Source: an uncultured Caryophanales bacterium (GTDB taxonomy: Bacteria; Bacillota_I; Bacilli_A; Izemoplasmatales; Hujiaoplasmataceae). Taken from it: 51,073 bases of DNA. The stretch is from assembly GCA_937958685.1 (NCBI GenBank), contig CALGNF010000082.1:1-51073 (forward strand), in the 5' to 3' direction. Positions within the stretch are counted from its first letter, which is position 1, and each line of letters starts with the position of its first letter. This document shows, one piece after another, positions 17,522 through 26,173 of this stretch. Both the position numbers and the translations under genes were made by a program. Under the pieces are notes generated by a model. It had not been told where the DNA came from. It searched no databases and saw only the letters and a program-made list of their open reading frames with translations.

Positions 17522-18960
17522 TGGAAAGCGTCCTCCTCTTTATAGGTTTTCGTGCGTCTGTAGGTGAGGAGCGTCGCGGTTGCCGTGATGATGAAGGTCA
17601 TGATCGCGACCACGGAACCGATGTTATACTCGCTTTGATCGATTGTCAGTTTATAGAGCCAGGTCACCAAGAGATCGGTGGAGCCGGCCGTGTATCCCGA
17701 GACGGTGGGGGCTCCGCCCGTGAGCAGATAGATGACATTGAAACTCGTGATGTTGCCGATGAAGGATGTGATCAGATACGGCGCGGTGACGAAAAGGATG
17801 TAAGGCACCGTGATGTGGAAAAACGACTGCCGTTTGTTGGCGCCATCGATCTGGGCGGCCTCGTAAAGGTCCTGGGGAACGTTCATCAAAATCCCGCTTG
17901 TCATCAGCATCGTATAGGGAACGCCGATCCAAATGTTGATGATGATGATCGTGACCCTAGCGGTCCAAGGATCGTTGGCGTTGGCCAGGAATTGGATCGG
18001 TTGTTCGAGCAGGCCGACGTTGACCAAGAAAGAATTGAGCGGTCCGTATTCAGACAGCAGGTTTCTCACGGCAAGCAGCGAGATGAATTGCGGGAGGGCG
18101 ATCGTCAACACGAATATCGTCCGCCACAGCTTCTTGCCCTTGATCGTCTTCTTGTTTATGAGAAGCGCCAGCATGATGCCCCCGATATAGCAGGTGGAAG
18201 TAGCGAAAAACGCCCAAATCAAGGTCCAGGAGAGCACCGACCAGAAACGGGCGGAAATCTCGCCGACGCCGCCGAAAATATCCCCGAAATTCTTAAAACC
18301 GACCCACTCGAACAAAACTTGTCCGGCCGGATGGGCAGAGTCGAAATTCGTGAAGGCAATCAAGATCATGAAGAGCGTCGGCAACACCGTGAAGGTGATG
18401 ATCCCGATGATTGCCGGCGTGAGCATCGCGATATGGAACCGGCCGTCGAGAAGATCCTGGAGATCCTCTTTGAATGATGACGGCCGCTTTCCGCTCCGGA
18501 TATCAAGATCCACCTTATAGGCGCTCTTGATATTAGAAAAATAGGCAAACAGGAAGATGGAAATGATTCCGAAAATCACAACGCCGAAGAGCAGCATCAG
18601 CATCGAGTTGTCGGTCGGGGTGAAGATGTCTCCGGGCTCGGTGCCCAAAGTGATCAGATTGGGAATCGACTTGAAACCGAGCGGCGTGCCGTTGACTTCC
18701 GGGGAGAGGATCATCAATAGCAGGAAGCCGACCTGAATCAGAAAATACAACAAGCCCTTGATGATCTGTTTGTGGTAGAAGTTGCCAAAACCCATGATCA
18801 GGTGCGACACTTTGGTGCCAATGCCGCCGTCTTGGAATCGTCCGATGAACGCTTTGGTTCGTTTCGCGATTCCGAGACCCAGATTCACGAAAGGCTTGGC
18901 CAATGAAAGCAAGAAGCGGGGAACCCCGCGCTTCATTTGCGCATTATTGTTTTCCTGCAT
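17518..18960 (-). CDS. maltodextrin-type ABC transporter permease (MalF-like)
   Basis: The 480-residue permease is longer than the minimal CUT1 partner because of an N-terminal membrane hairpin and a periplasmic-type insert, as in MalF. The EAA loop is YEAAQIDGANKRQSFFHITVP. It forms the channel with the next protein. It follows the binding-protein gene by about 40 bases in the same minus-strand operon. Its start is supported by AAAGGAGACC just upstream. Confidence 0.88.
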   Translation of the reverse strand: MQENNNAQMKRGVPRFLLSLAKPFVNLGLGIAKRTKAFIGRFQDGGIGTKVSHLIMGFGNFYHKQIIKGLLYFLIQVGFLLLMILSPEVNGTPLGFKSIPNLITLGTEPGDIFTPTDNSMLMLLFGVVIFGIISIFLFAYFSNIKSAYKVDLDIRSGKRPSSFKEDLQDLLDGRFHIAMLTPAIIGIITFTVLPTLFMILIAFTNFDSAHPAGQVLFEWVGFKNFGDIFGGVGEISARFWSVLSWTLIWAFFATSTCYIGGIMLALLINKKTIKGKKLWRTIFVLTIALPQFISLLAVRNLLSEYGPLNSFLVNVGLLEQPIQFLANANDPWTARVTIIIINIWIGVPYTMLMTSGILMNVPQDLYEAAQIDGANKRQSFFHITVPYILFVTAPYLITSFIGNITSFNVIYLLTGGAPTVSGYTAGSTDLLVTWLYKLTIDQSEYNIGSVVAIMTFIITATATLLTYRRTKTYKEEDAFQ

Positions 18961-19002
18961 ATGGTCTCCTTTACCGTTGGGGTATTCAAAGAAGCCCGAT
19001 GA

Positions 19003-20337
19003 TTATGCTGTGGGGCGAATGCCCGTTTTCCAGATGACCTCGATTATTTCGAATTGAGCCTTGATGGCCGCGTGGGTGCCAAAAGCCCCATCTTTGTTTC
19101 TTAAGACATCCATGATCATATCCGGAGTGCCTTTGGAATAATAGTAGGTGTTGTATCTGCTGGCAAATCCGAACGGCTGAGGAATACCGTTGGAGAACAT
19201 CTCGACTTGCGCCAAGGCCAGTTGCCCGGCCAGGGTGTCGACCGCTCCGAAAGCCTCGAACTCTTCAACGGCGTTCTTGTATGCGGGAAGATTAGCGCAT
19301 TGCTCGAATGATTCTTCCTGGATTTCCTTGCTGGAAAGGTAAAGGAGGATGCCTTGCAGATAATCAGCCTTGGCGCTATTTTTCTTCATCACGAACATCT
19401 TTGTGTCGGTGAAGGAACCGGATTGCATCACGGTTCCCTCCGTAGCGGTGCCATAGGCATCTTCAGCCGTCAGCGTGAACGTTGGCAAAGACGCAACCGC
19501 AAGTTTGGTTCCAAGAGCCGCTTGCGCGGCGCTGAAATCCCAAGATCCGCTGATAACCGATAGCGACACTTCATTCTTTAGTTCGATCTCCCAACCTGAA
19601 TCGGTCGGAGCCTTGCCTCCGTTGGGATGCGTGAAGAATCTCTGGCCCCACTTAAAAATCGCTATCAAATCATCGCCGGTGGCGTAGCAGTCTTCCTGAA
19701 CGCCGTTGGCATAGAGCCTGAGCGACGTGGCTTTCGTATCCGCATTCATCGCCAGCAACAGGAACGAGTTATTGAAACCGTCCGCTCCCGCCAACGACAA
19801 GGCTTGTTTGTTGGCTGCGACGGCGGCCTCAAGGATGCCCTCCCATGTTTGGACTTGAGTTTGAGTGATGTAATCCTTGTTATAATACAACACAAGGCTT
19901 TGAGCGATATATGGAACACCGAACGTGTAGGTGACACCGCCCACCTGGCCTTTGATAACATCAAGGAAGGCGTCGGGATTATCGGCCTCGATTTGCGCAA
20001 GCAACAAGGGGTCGGTGACAGGCGCAATGGCACTGGCGCCCGTGATCAGTTTGCCGAGATTGTCGTGGGCAACGGTAAAGATGTCGGCACCGGCATCGGT
20101 GTCGTCGAGGAACGTGGCCGCGGCAGTACCGGTATCGACGCCTTTGACTTTGACTTTGTAAGGGAATTTTTCTTCATGAGCCAAATTATAGTTGGCAACA
20201 TAGTCATCCATTTTTTCTTGATAGAAATCGACAGATTCCGATCCAACCCAAATAACCAGTGCATTGCCGTCGCCGCATCCGGATAGAACCGAAACGAAGC
20301 CTATCAGCAATACAAGTGACAAAAGAAGTTTTTTCAT
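19003..20337 (-). CDS. extracellular sugar-binding lipoprotein (MalE-like)
   Basis: The 444-residue solute-binding protein has a lipoprotein signal with lipobox LSGC (C21). The mature part begins ALVIWVGSE, like family 1 binding proteins for maltodextrins. It captures oligosaccharides outside the membrane and delivers them to the two permeases encoded next. It is the first gene of the minus-strand operon. The promoter carries a cre-like site. The ribosome binding site is AAGGAGAGAG. Ligand is inferred from the amylase and pullulanase neighbours. Confidence 0.85.
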   Translation of the reverse strand: MKKLLLSLVLLIGFVSVLSGCGDGNALVIWVGSESVDFYQEKMDDYVANYNLAHEEKFPYKVKVKGVDTGTAAATFLDDTDAGADIFTVAHDNLGKLITGASAIAPVTDPLLLAQIEADNPDAFLDVIKGQVGGVTYTFGVPYIAQSLVLYYNKDYITQTQVQTWEGILEAAVAANKQALSLAGADGFNNSFLLLAMNADTKATSLRLYANGVQEDCYATGDDLIAIFKWGQRFFTHPNGGKAPTDSGWEIELKNEVSLSVISGSWDFSAAQAALGTKLAVASLPTFTLTAEDAYGTATEGTVMQSGSFTDTKMFVMKKNSAKADYLQGILLYLSSKEIQEESFEQCANLPAYKNAVEEFEAFGAVDTLAGQLALAQVEMFSNGIPQPFGFASRYNTYYYSKGTPDMIMDVLRNKDGAFGTHAAIKAQFEIIEVIWKTGIRPTA

Positions 20338-20362
20338 ATTCTCTCTCCTTAAAGATTATTGT

Positions 20363-20404
20363 TGATATCGCTTTCATTTTACCATTTGGGGTTGGTGAAT
20401 ACAA
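20363..20404 (-). promoter_or_regulatory. promoter of the sugar ABC operon with cre-like site
   Basis: On the minus strand TTGTAT (20399-20404), a 17-base spacer and TGG-TAAAAT (-10 at 20376-20381) form an extended -10 promoter. Directly after the -10 lies TGAAAGCGATATCA (20363-20376). It fits the classic CcpA consensus TGWAANCGNTNWCA at all positions. Binding there would cover the transcription start. A LacI-type maltose regulator could use the same kind of site. Confidence 0.7.
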
Positions 20405-20448
20405 GGGCTTACAATAATGTAACCGGGTTCGGCGTTTGTTTGGGAATG

Positions 20449-20462
20449 TGTTACCGATTACA
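20449..20462. promoter_or_regulatory. second cre-like operator between divergent glucan genes
   Basis: On the minus strand the site reads TGTAATCGGTAACA, which fits TGWAANCGNTNWCA at every position. It lies between the ABC-operon promoter and the pullulanase promoter, about 45 bases upstream of each -35. It could serve CcpA or a MalR-like LacI-family regulator. Confidence 0.55.
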
Positions 20463-20506
20463 TCTTTGAATCGTCTTTTTGTCTTGGTTTTGTATTGACC
20501 ATCGTC

Positions 20507-20536
20507 TTGTTTATCAGGTTTCCGTTATGTTATAAT
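20507..20536 (+). promoter_or_regulatory. pullulanase promoter
   Basis: TTGTTT (20507-20512), an 18-base spacer and TGT-TATAAT (-10 at 20531-20536) form a good extended -10 promoter 25 bases before the ATG. The ribosome binding site is AGAGGAGG. Confidence 0.7.
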
Positions 20537-20561
20537 CAACACATAGACAGAGGAGGCACAC

Positions 20562-23363
20562 ATGAAAAAACTCATTCTGATTCTGATGACATTCATCTTA
20601 TCTACCACCATGTTCCAACTGATCAGCGCCGATACCGCTACCAATCAGATATATATCCATTACTATCGTTATGCGGGAGATTATGACAACTGGAACATTT
20701 GGGTTTGGCAAAGCGAACCGGATCCCCTTGGGGGCTTCAGCGTTTCACTTGAAGAGGACACCACGGCTGCCGAGTACAATTTTGGCGGTAAGGTAGCCAA
20801 AATCGATGTCCAGGAAGAGTTTCCCGACATCACGAAAATCGGATTCATCGTCCGCAGAGGCAACTGGCTGGAGAAAGACATCGATGCAGACCGCCTGCAG
20901 GCGTTGCCGGCGACAACGGCGGACGGCATCTTCCATATCTATCTGGTTGAGGGTGACGCCCGCATCGGCACTTTCCTAAACGATCCCGACGGCCCCGACA
21001 AGAACCCCAAGTTCAAAACGGCCTATTTTCGGGATCTGGATACTGTCTATTTCGCAACCACTGAAGAAATGGTTCCGAGCAACATCACTGTCAAGGCGGA
21101 TGACGACATCTTGGCGGGAACAGTGAGCATCGACGGTCTTACGGGCATTGTCGATCTTGCCACCGCTATTGATTTTGGCAAAAAATACGTGATCACGGGC
21201 GTTTTCGGGGATGAGTCCGTCAATCAGGCGACCATCACTTTTGACGGCGTCTATGATTCTACAGAATTCGAGGCCGCCTTCGCATATGACGGCGACGACC
21301 TGGGTGCCTATCCAAGCGCGACAAAAACCACCTTCCGGGTATGGGCGCCTGTCAGCGAACAGGTGGTATTGAATCTCTATGATACCGGGACTCCCGCCAA
21401 GCACGGCGGGACCGACTTGCCGACCAAGACCATCAACATGACGAAAGATGTCAAAGGGACGTTCTATGCCGAAGAAAGCGGCAACCTCCACGGAACGTAT
21501 TACACTTATTCGGTAACCAACGGCTCCAACACGTTTGAGACGATCGATCCCTACGCCAAAAGCTCAGGGATCAACGGCATCCGCGGACTTGTTGTCGACT
21601 TTTCGCAGGTCAATCCAGCGGGATTCGTCTATGACGACCGTCCTGACAACATGGTCAATACGACCGATGCCATCATCTATGAACTGCATGTTCGCGATCT
21701 CACCAGCCATTCGAGCTGGATGGGAACCGAGGCCAACCGCAACCGGTTCCTGGGGCTTGTGGAATCCGGAACCATGTATCAGGGAGTCGCCACGGGTTTC
21801 GACCATCTCGTCGATTTGGGGATCACCCATCTCCAAATCCTGCCTTTTTATGATTTTGGCGTTGTCGATGAGACAAAACTCGACGACGAGGACTACAACG
21901 CTTTCAACTGGGGGTATATGCCGCTGAATTTCAACGTGCTTGAAGGCGCATATTCTTCCGATCCCTATGACGGTTTTGTCAGGATTGCGGAGATGAAGCA
22001 GATGGTCATGGCCTTCACCGAGGCCGGCATCCGCGTCAACATGGATGTAGTCTACAACCATACCGGCCTGACCGCCGATTCCTCTTTCAATCTGATCGTT
22101 CCCGGATACTATCACCGCAAAACGGCCTCAGGCGCTTTCAGCAACGGTTCGGGAACCGGCAATGAAACAGCTTCAGAACGGGCGATGATGCGCAAGTTCA
22201 TGATCGATTCGGTGACATTTTGGGCCACGGAATACAATCTCTCCGGGTTCAGGTTCGACCTGATGGCGCTCCATGACATCGAAACGATGAATCAGGTTGT
22301 CACCGCCCTGCATGCCATCGATCCGACGATCATGGTCTATGGCGAACCATGGATGGGTGGCACCTCACCGCTGCCTTCCACCAGCCAAGCCGGCAAGGCC
22401 AACCTTGCCCAGATGCCGGCGGTCGGAGCCTTCAACGACGATCTTCGCGACGCCGTCAAGGGATCCGTGTTCGCCCGCGAGGAGGGCGGCTTTATCCAAG
22501 GCGACTTCTCTTCGGCTAAAGTCAGTCGGATCCGCTACGGCATCGTTGGCGGCGTCGCGCATCCGGACGTTACCCCCTCGATGCTTTCGGCCCAGAAGAT
22601 TTGGCATACCTCACCCGACAAAACCATCAACTATGTCACCGCCCACGACAACAACACCCTTCATGACAAATTGCATCAGACGCTGGAATCAAGGGGAAAA
22701 CTGGACTTGATTCCCGCAATGATGAAGCAGGCTAACGCAATTGTGTTGACTTCCCAAGGTGTGGCGTTCCTCCATGCCGGCGACGAGATCATGCGTTCCA
22801 AACCTCTCGTCGGGAAAACCGGCTTCGACCACAACAGCTATGAATCGGTCGATGCCGTCAACCAGATCCGCTGGGATCAGAAGGTGCTGGCGACGCAAAG
22901 CGCGATTTATGAGTACTATAAAGGATTGATCGAACTTAGAAAAGCGCATCCCTCGTTCCGCATGGACACCGCCGCCGACGTGATCGCCAACATCGATTTC
23001 GTCTATGAGAAGACTTCGGGAGTGATCGCTTTCACGATCGCCAACGATGCCAGCGAAGACGATTATGAAACAATTTTAGTCATTCACAACGCCAACAGCG
23101 CGAATGTCAAACTCAAACTGCCTCGCAATGGCGGCTGGGTCGTCGTTGTCAACGAGCAGGCAGCCGGAACCGGGACTTTATCGACCCATGAAGGTGGCGC
23201 CAGATTGACCGTGGCCCCCAACGCGACTTACGTCTTGTATCAAGATGCGACATTACCGGACCAAAGCCCGGCCTTGGCGATCATTATCGCGACGTCATCC
23301 GGATTGGTCGCGGTCGGCGGAGCGGTTATGTTGATTATCTATATGCGAAGGAGGAAAGTGTAA
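20562..23363 (+). CDS. pulA: cell-anchored type I pullulanase (GH13)
   Basis: The 933-residue enzyme debranches pullulan and starch by cutting alpha-1,6 bonds outside the cell. In order: signal peptide (1-23), a CBM41-like module (about 27-135), a linker domain, a CBM48-like module (about 240-345), then the GH13 barrel. The type I pullulanase motif is FNWGY (448-452). Catalytic regions are MDVVYNH (494-500), GFRFD (nucleophile D566), GEPW (acid/base E595) and AHDN (H695, D696). The C terminus has a membrane segment and RRRK, so the enzyme stays attached to the cell. It is divergent from the sugar transporter operon. Confidence 0.92.
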   Translation: MKKLILILMTFILSTTMFQLISADTATNQIYIHYYRYAGDYDNWNIWVWQSEPDPLGGFSVSLEEDTTAAEYNFGGKVAKIDVQEEFPDITKIGFIVRRGNWLEKDIDADRLQALPATTADGIFHIYLVEGDARIGTFLNDPDGPDKNPKFKTAYFRDLDTVYFATTEEMVPSNITVKADDDILAGTVSIDGLTGIVDLATAIDFGKKYVITGVFGDESVNQATITFDGVYDSTEFEAAFAYDGDDLGAYPSATKTTFRVWAPVSEQVVLNLYDTGTPAKHGGTDLPTKTINMTKDVKGTFYAEESGNLHGTYYTYSVTNGSNTFETIDPYAKSSGINGIRGLVVDFSQVNPAGFVYDDRPDNMVNTTDAIIYELHVRDLTSHSSWMGTEANRNRFLGLVESGTMYQGVATGFDHLVDLGITHLQILPFYDFGVVDETKLDDEDYNAFNWGYMPLNFNVLEGAYSSDPYDGFVRIAEMKQMVMAFTEAGIRVNMDVVYNHTGLTADSSFNLIVPGYYHRKTASGAFSNGSGTGNETASERAMMRKFMIDSVTFWATEYNLSGFRFDLMALHDIETMNQVVTALHAIDPTIMVYGEPWMGGTSPLPSTSQAGKANLAQMPAVGAFNDDLRDAVKGSVFAREEGGFIQGDFSSAKVSRIRYGIVGGVAHPDVTPSMLSAQKIWHTSPDKTINYVTAHDNNTLHDKLHQTLESRGKLDLIPAMMKQANAIVLTSQGVAFLHAGDEIMRSKPLVGKTGFDHNSYESVDAVNQIRWDQKVLATQSAIYEYYKGLIELRKAHPSFRMDTAADVIANIDFVYEKTSGVIAFTIANDASEDDYETILVIHNANSANVKLKLPRNGGWVVVVNEQAAGTGTLSTHEGGARLTVAPNATYVLYQDATLPDQSPALAIIIATSSGLVAVGGAVMLIIYMRRRKV

Positions 23364-23364
23364 G

Positions 23365-23784
23365 ATGATGAATCTGATTGCGGAAAAGTCCTGTGGCGGC
23401 GTTGTCTTCCGGTCTTTCGACACGATCAGACAATATCTTCTCGTCCACATGCTTTCCGGCCATTGGTCGTTTCCCAAAGGCCATGTCGAAACCGGAGAGA
23501 CGGAAGTCGACACGGCTTCGCGTGAAATTAAGGAAGAAACGAACCTGGAAGTGAAAATCATCCCCGGCTTTCGGGAGACCATCACCTATTCACCCAAAAG
23601 CTGGGTTATCAAGGAAGTCGTCTATTTCCTGTGTGAGCCGAAATCCGCGAAGATCGTTCCCCAGGCGGAAGAGGTCCAAAATGTCAAATGGTTCGATTAC
23701 GAGGAGGCGCTTGACAAACTGACATACCAAAAAGACCGGAACATCCTCCAGCTTGCCGAGGCGTTTGTCCGTCGGCTAAAATAG
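23365..23784 (+). CDS. NUDIX hydrolase, Ap4A hydrolase-like
   Basis: The 139-residue protein carries a NUDIX box starting at G39 and E45 with REIKEET (53-59). The usual glycine after EExx is asparagine here (N60). The overall sequence resembles bacterial bis(5'-nucleosyl)-tetraphosphatases, which clear Ap4A. It starts 1 base after the pullulanase stop with AAGGAGGAAAG as ribosome binding site, so it is read with that gene. A functional link to glucan use is not apparent. Confidence 0.8.
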   Translation: MMNLIAEKSCGGVVFRSFDTIRQYLLVHMLSGHWSFPKGHVETGETEVDTASREIKEETNLEVKIIPGFRETITYSPKSWVIKEVVYFLCEPKSAKIVPQAEEVQNVKWFDYEEALDKLTYQKDRNILQLAEAFVRRLK

Positions 23785-23818
23785 TAAAAACTCGCGCTTC
23801 CTATTTACTCTTCATATC

Positions 23819-23847
23819 TTGACAACGCTTACATTATCTTGTATAAT
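23819..23847 (+). promoter_or_regulatory. consensus sigma-A promoter of the lysine operon with cre-like overlap
   Basis: TTGACA (23819-23824), 17 bases and TATAAT (23842-23847) match the ideal promoter exactly. TGACAACGCTTACA (23820-23833) covers the -35 and fits the CcpA consensus TGWAANCGNTNWCA except at position 4. A promoter this strong without an activator needs downstream control, which the riboswitch provides. Confidence 0.85.
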
Positions 23848-23859
23848 ATGAGACAGGAA

Positions 23860-24019
23860 AATTCCAACAGAGGCGCGACATATGGGTATTTTGCCGGTGT
23901 GAATGAGACGGACCTCAGACACGGCAAAGGAAGGTATATGTCGCCGAAAGAAGACTTCGGTCCGAAGCTGTCTTCTTGGTATTGAAGTCACCGCTTCCGT
24001 ACTGCCATCGCCGATGGAG
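23860..24019 (+). ncRNA. lysine riboswitch (L-box) aptamer
   Basis: The leader has the conserved L-box blocks in order: AGAGGCGCGA (23869-23878), GGCAAAGGAAGG, GTCGCCGAAAG, TTGGTATTG, and a final helix ending in TGGAGAG just before CTGTT. They align block by block with the Bacillus lysC leader. The closing helix P1 is AACAG (23866-23870) with CTGTT (24022-24026). Here the aptamer sits in front of lysine breakdown genes rather than lysine synthesis or uptake. Confidence 0.9.
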
Positions 24020-24055
24020 AGCTGTTATATCGCATGATATAACGGCTTTTTCTTT
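24020..24055 (+). terminator. riboswitch-controlled terminator sharing the P1 3' arm
   Basis: AGCTGTTATATC pairs with GATATAACGGCT around a GCAT loop, followed by TTTTCTTT. The 5' arm contains the whole CTGTT arm of P1, so P1 and the terminator cannot form together. Lysine binding should stabilise P1 and let transcription continue. Confidence 0.85.
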
Positions 24056-24070
24056 CCCAAGGAGGATTTT

Positions 24071-24502
24071 ATGAGAAGCTTAACCATCAAAGACCTGAAA
24101 ATCGGCCAGGAAGAGTCGTTCACCAAGACGATCACCGCCAGCGATGTCGAAGGGTTCGCAAAGATCACTGAAGACCGAAATCCCGCGCATTTGGATGAGG
24201 CTTACGCCGAAAACACGATTTTCGGCCGGCGCATCGCCCACGGGATGCTGGTCGGCTCGCTGTTCAGCACGATTTTCGGGGTGCTGTTGCCAGGACTTGG
24301 CAGCATCTACATCAGACAAAATTTGAAATTCACAAAGCCGGTTTATATCGGCGACACCATTACCGCAAAAGTGACTGTCAGGGAGTGTTTGGATGAACGC
24401 AACCGCGTCATCTTCGACTGCCTCGCGGTCAATCAGCACAGTGAAACGATAATCATCGGCGAAGCGGAAATCATGCCGCCGAAACAGGAGGTCAGACTGT
24501 GA
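24071..24502 (+). CDS. MaoC-like (R)-enoyl-CoA hydratase
   Basis: The 143-residue hot-dog protein has the hydratase motif [26 protein letters not shown], where the D and H are the catalytic pair of (R)-specific enoyl-CoA hydratases. It is the first gene under the lysine riboswitch. Crotonyl-CoA formed by Kal is a likely substrate, giving (R)-3-hydroxybutyryl-CoA, but this step is not part of the textbook lysine pathway. The ribosome binding site is AAGGAGGATTTT. Its last codons overlap the GTG of atoD. Confidence 0.75.
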   Translation: MRSLTIKDLKIGQEESFTKTITASDVEGFAKITEDRNPAHLDEAYAENTIFGRRIAHGMLVGSLFSTIFGVLLPGLGSIYIRQNLKFTKPVYIGDTITAKVTVRECLDERNRVIFDCLAVNQHSETIIIGEAEIMPPKQEVRL

Positions 24503-25143
24503 AGAAAATCATCACCAAAGAGCATTTCATGGAATTACTGAAGGACGGCATGACGATCATGGTCGGCGGTTTCCTGGCCAATGGCAGTCCGGAGCGGTTG
24601 ATCGACATCATCGTCGAAAGCGAGATCAAGGATCTCACCATCATCTGCAACGACGGCGGTTTCGAAGACCGCGGCGTCGGCAAGCTGATCGTGAGCCGTC
24701 AAGTGCGCAAACTGATCGCCTCCCACATCGGCACAAACCCAACGGTCGGCACCCTGATGCAGGAAGGCGAGATGGAAGTCGAGCTCGTGCCCCAAGGCTC
24801 GCTCGCGGAGAAGATCCGCGCCGGTGGCGCGGGACTAGGCGGCATCCTGACCCCGACAGGCATCGAGACGATCGTCGAGGAAGGCAAAACAATCCTGGAG
24901 GTCCAGGGTGTGAAATACTTGCTGGAGGAGCCGCTTTATGCCGACATGGCGTTGATCGGCGGCGCCATCGTCGACAAATACGGCAATCTTCGGTACCACC
25001 AGACAATGCGCAATTTCAATCCGCTGATGGCGATGGCCAGCGAGATCGTCGTCGTCGAACCGTTCCGGCGGGAAGCCGTCATCGATCCGGAGTATGTCGT
25101 TACCCCCCACCCGCTGGTGGATTACGTGTTGGAGGACGAATGA
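24499..25143 (+). CDS. atoD: butyryl-CoA:acetoacetate CoA-transferase, alpha subunit
   Basis: The 214-residue protein is an alpha subunit of the two-subunit 3-oxoacid CoA-transferases ([13 protein letters not shown], then [12 protein letters not shown]). In lysine fermentation the enzyme moves CoA from butyryl-CoA to acetoacetate. The GTG start overlaps the previous stop (GTGA), and its own stop overlaps the ATG of atoA. The gene order with kal and kce supports the assignment over a general acetate CoA-transferase. Confidence 0.88.
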   Translation: MKKIITKEHFMELLKDGMTIMVGGFLANGSPERLIDIIVESEIKDLTIICNDGGFEDRGVGKLIVSRQVRKLIASHIGTNPTVGTLMQEGEMEVELVPQGSLAEKIRAGGAGLGGILTPTGIETIVEEGKTILEVQGVKYLLEEPLYADMALIGGAIVDKYGNLRYHQTMRNFNPLMAMASEIVVVEPFRREAVIDPEYVVTPHPLVDYVLEDE

Positions 25144-25793
25144 TCATGGAAGACAAACAAATCATCGCTAAACGGATTGCCATGGAACTTCATGACGGCG
25201 ACCTTGTGAATTTGGGAATCGGCATCCCGACACTGGTACCCGACTATCTCGACCCAAAGCAGAAAATCCTCTTTCAATCAGAAAACGGCGTCATCGGCCT
25301 TGGGCCGCTGACCGATGAGGAGACCTGGCTGGTGAACGCCGGTGGCAACAAGGCCACGATCGTTCCCGGGGGCTCATACATCGATTCTTTGCTTTCGTTC
25401 TCTTTGATTCGCGGCGGCCATATCGACGTCACCGTCCTCGGCGCCCTCGAAGTCGACAGCCAGGGAAGCCTTGCCTCCTGGATCGTGCCTGGCAAAAAGG
25501 TCCCGGGCATGGGCGGCGCGATGGATCTCGTCGTCGGCGCCAAGAAGGTGATCATCGCGATGACTCATACGAACAAGGGACGTCCGAAGATCCTGAAGCA
25601 TTGCACCTTGCCGCTCACGGCAGCCCGCCAGGCCAACCTGATCGTCACCGAGATGGCGGTCATCGCCGTCGAGGCTGACGGACTGCATCTATTGGAGGTC
25701 CATCCCGACTACAGCATCGAAGATGTCCTCAACATGACGGACGCCGAACTGATCGTCAAGGATGTCATCCCGATGAAAGGAATGAAATCATGA
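25140..25793 (+). CDS. atoA: butyryl-CoA:acetoacetate CoA-transferase, beta subunit
   Basis: The 217-residue beta subunit carries the catalytic glutamate in [11 protein letters not shown] (near residue 48), which forms the CoA thioester intermediate. The block [15 protein letters not shown] is typical of the family. It works with AtoD. It overlaps atoD and kal by four bases at each end, so the three are translationally coupled. The product acetoacetyl-CoA can return to acetyl-CoA, which Kce uses. Confidence 0.88.
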   Translation: MIMEDKQIIAKRIAMELHDGDLVNLGIGIPTLVPDYLDPKQKILFQSENGVIGLGPLTDEETWLVNAGGNKATIVPGGSYIDSLLSFSLIRGGHIDVTVLGALEVDSQGSLASWIVPGKKVPGMGGAMDLVVGAKKVIIAMTHTNKGRPKILKHCTLPLTAARQANLIVTEMAVIAVEADGLHLLEVHPDYSIEDVLNMTDAELIVKDVIPMKGMKS

Positions 25794-26173
25794 AAACCAC
25801 AATCAGAGTACGCATGTCGCAACAAGACGCCCACTACGGCGGCAACCTCGTCGATGGCGCGAGAATCATGGCATTGTTCGGTGATGTCGCTACAGAACTT
25901 TTAATCCGCAACGACGGTGACGAGGGCTTGTTCCGCGCCTACTCCGAAGTCAATTTCCTCGCGCCCGTCTATGCCGGCGACTTTCTGGAGGTCACCGGCG
26001 AGATCGTCCATGTCGGCAACACTTCCCGCAAAATCGTCTTCGCCTGTCATAAATACATCCAAGCCCAACCGGATATATCCGCTTCCGCCGCCCTCTGGCT
26101 GGCGGAGCCGATCCTGGTCGCGACCGCAACCGGCACGTGTGTCGTGCCGCAGGAGTGCCAACGGCGATCATGA
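25790..26173 (+). CDS. kal: 3-aminobutyryl-CoA ammonia-lyase
   Basis: The 127-residue hot-dog protein fits the small Kal family: [24 protein letters not shown] near the N terminus and [22 protein letters not shown] in the core. It removes ammonia from L-3-aminobutyryl-CoA to give crotonyl-CoA. It overlaps atoA and kce by the ATGA pattern. Its position between atoA and kce matches known lysine fermentation clusters. Confidence 0.88.
   Translation: MKTTIRVRMSQQDAHYGGNLVDGARIMALFGDVATELLIRNDGDEGLFRAYSEVNFLAPVYAGDFLEVTGEIVHVGNTSRKIVFACHKYIQAQPDISASAALWLAEPILVATATGTCVVPQECQRRS

Noticed and set aside
17509..18477. A 322-codon plus-strand open frame opposite the malF-like gene
   Set aside because: The protein is rich in charged residues with no recognisable domain. 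The opposite strand encodes a clear permease with its EAA loop.
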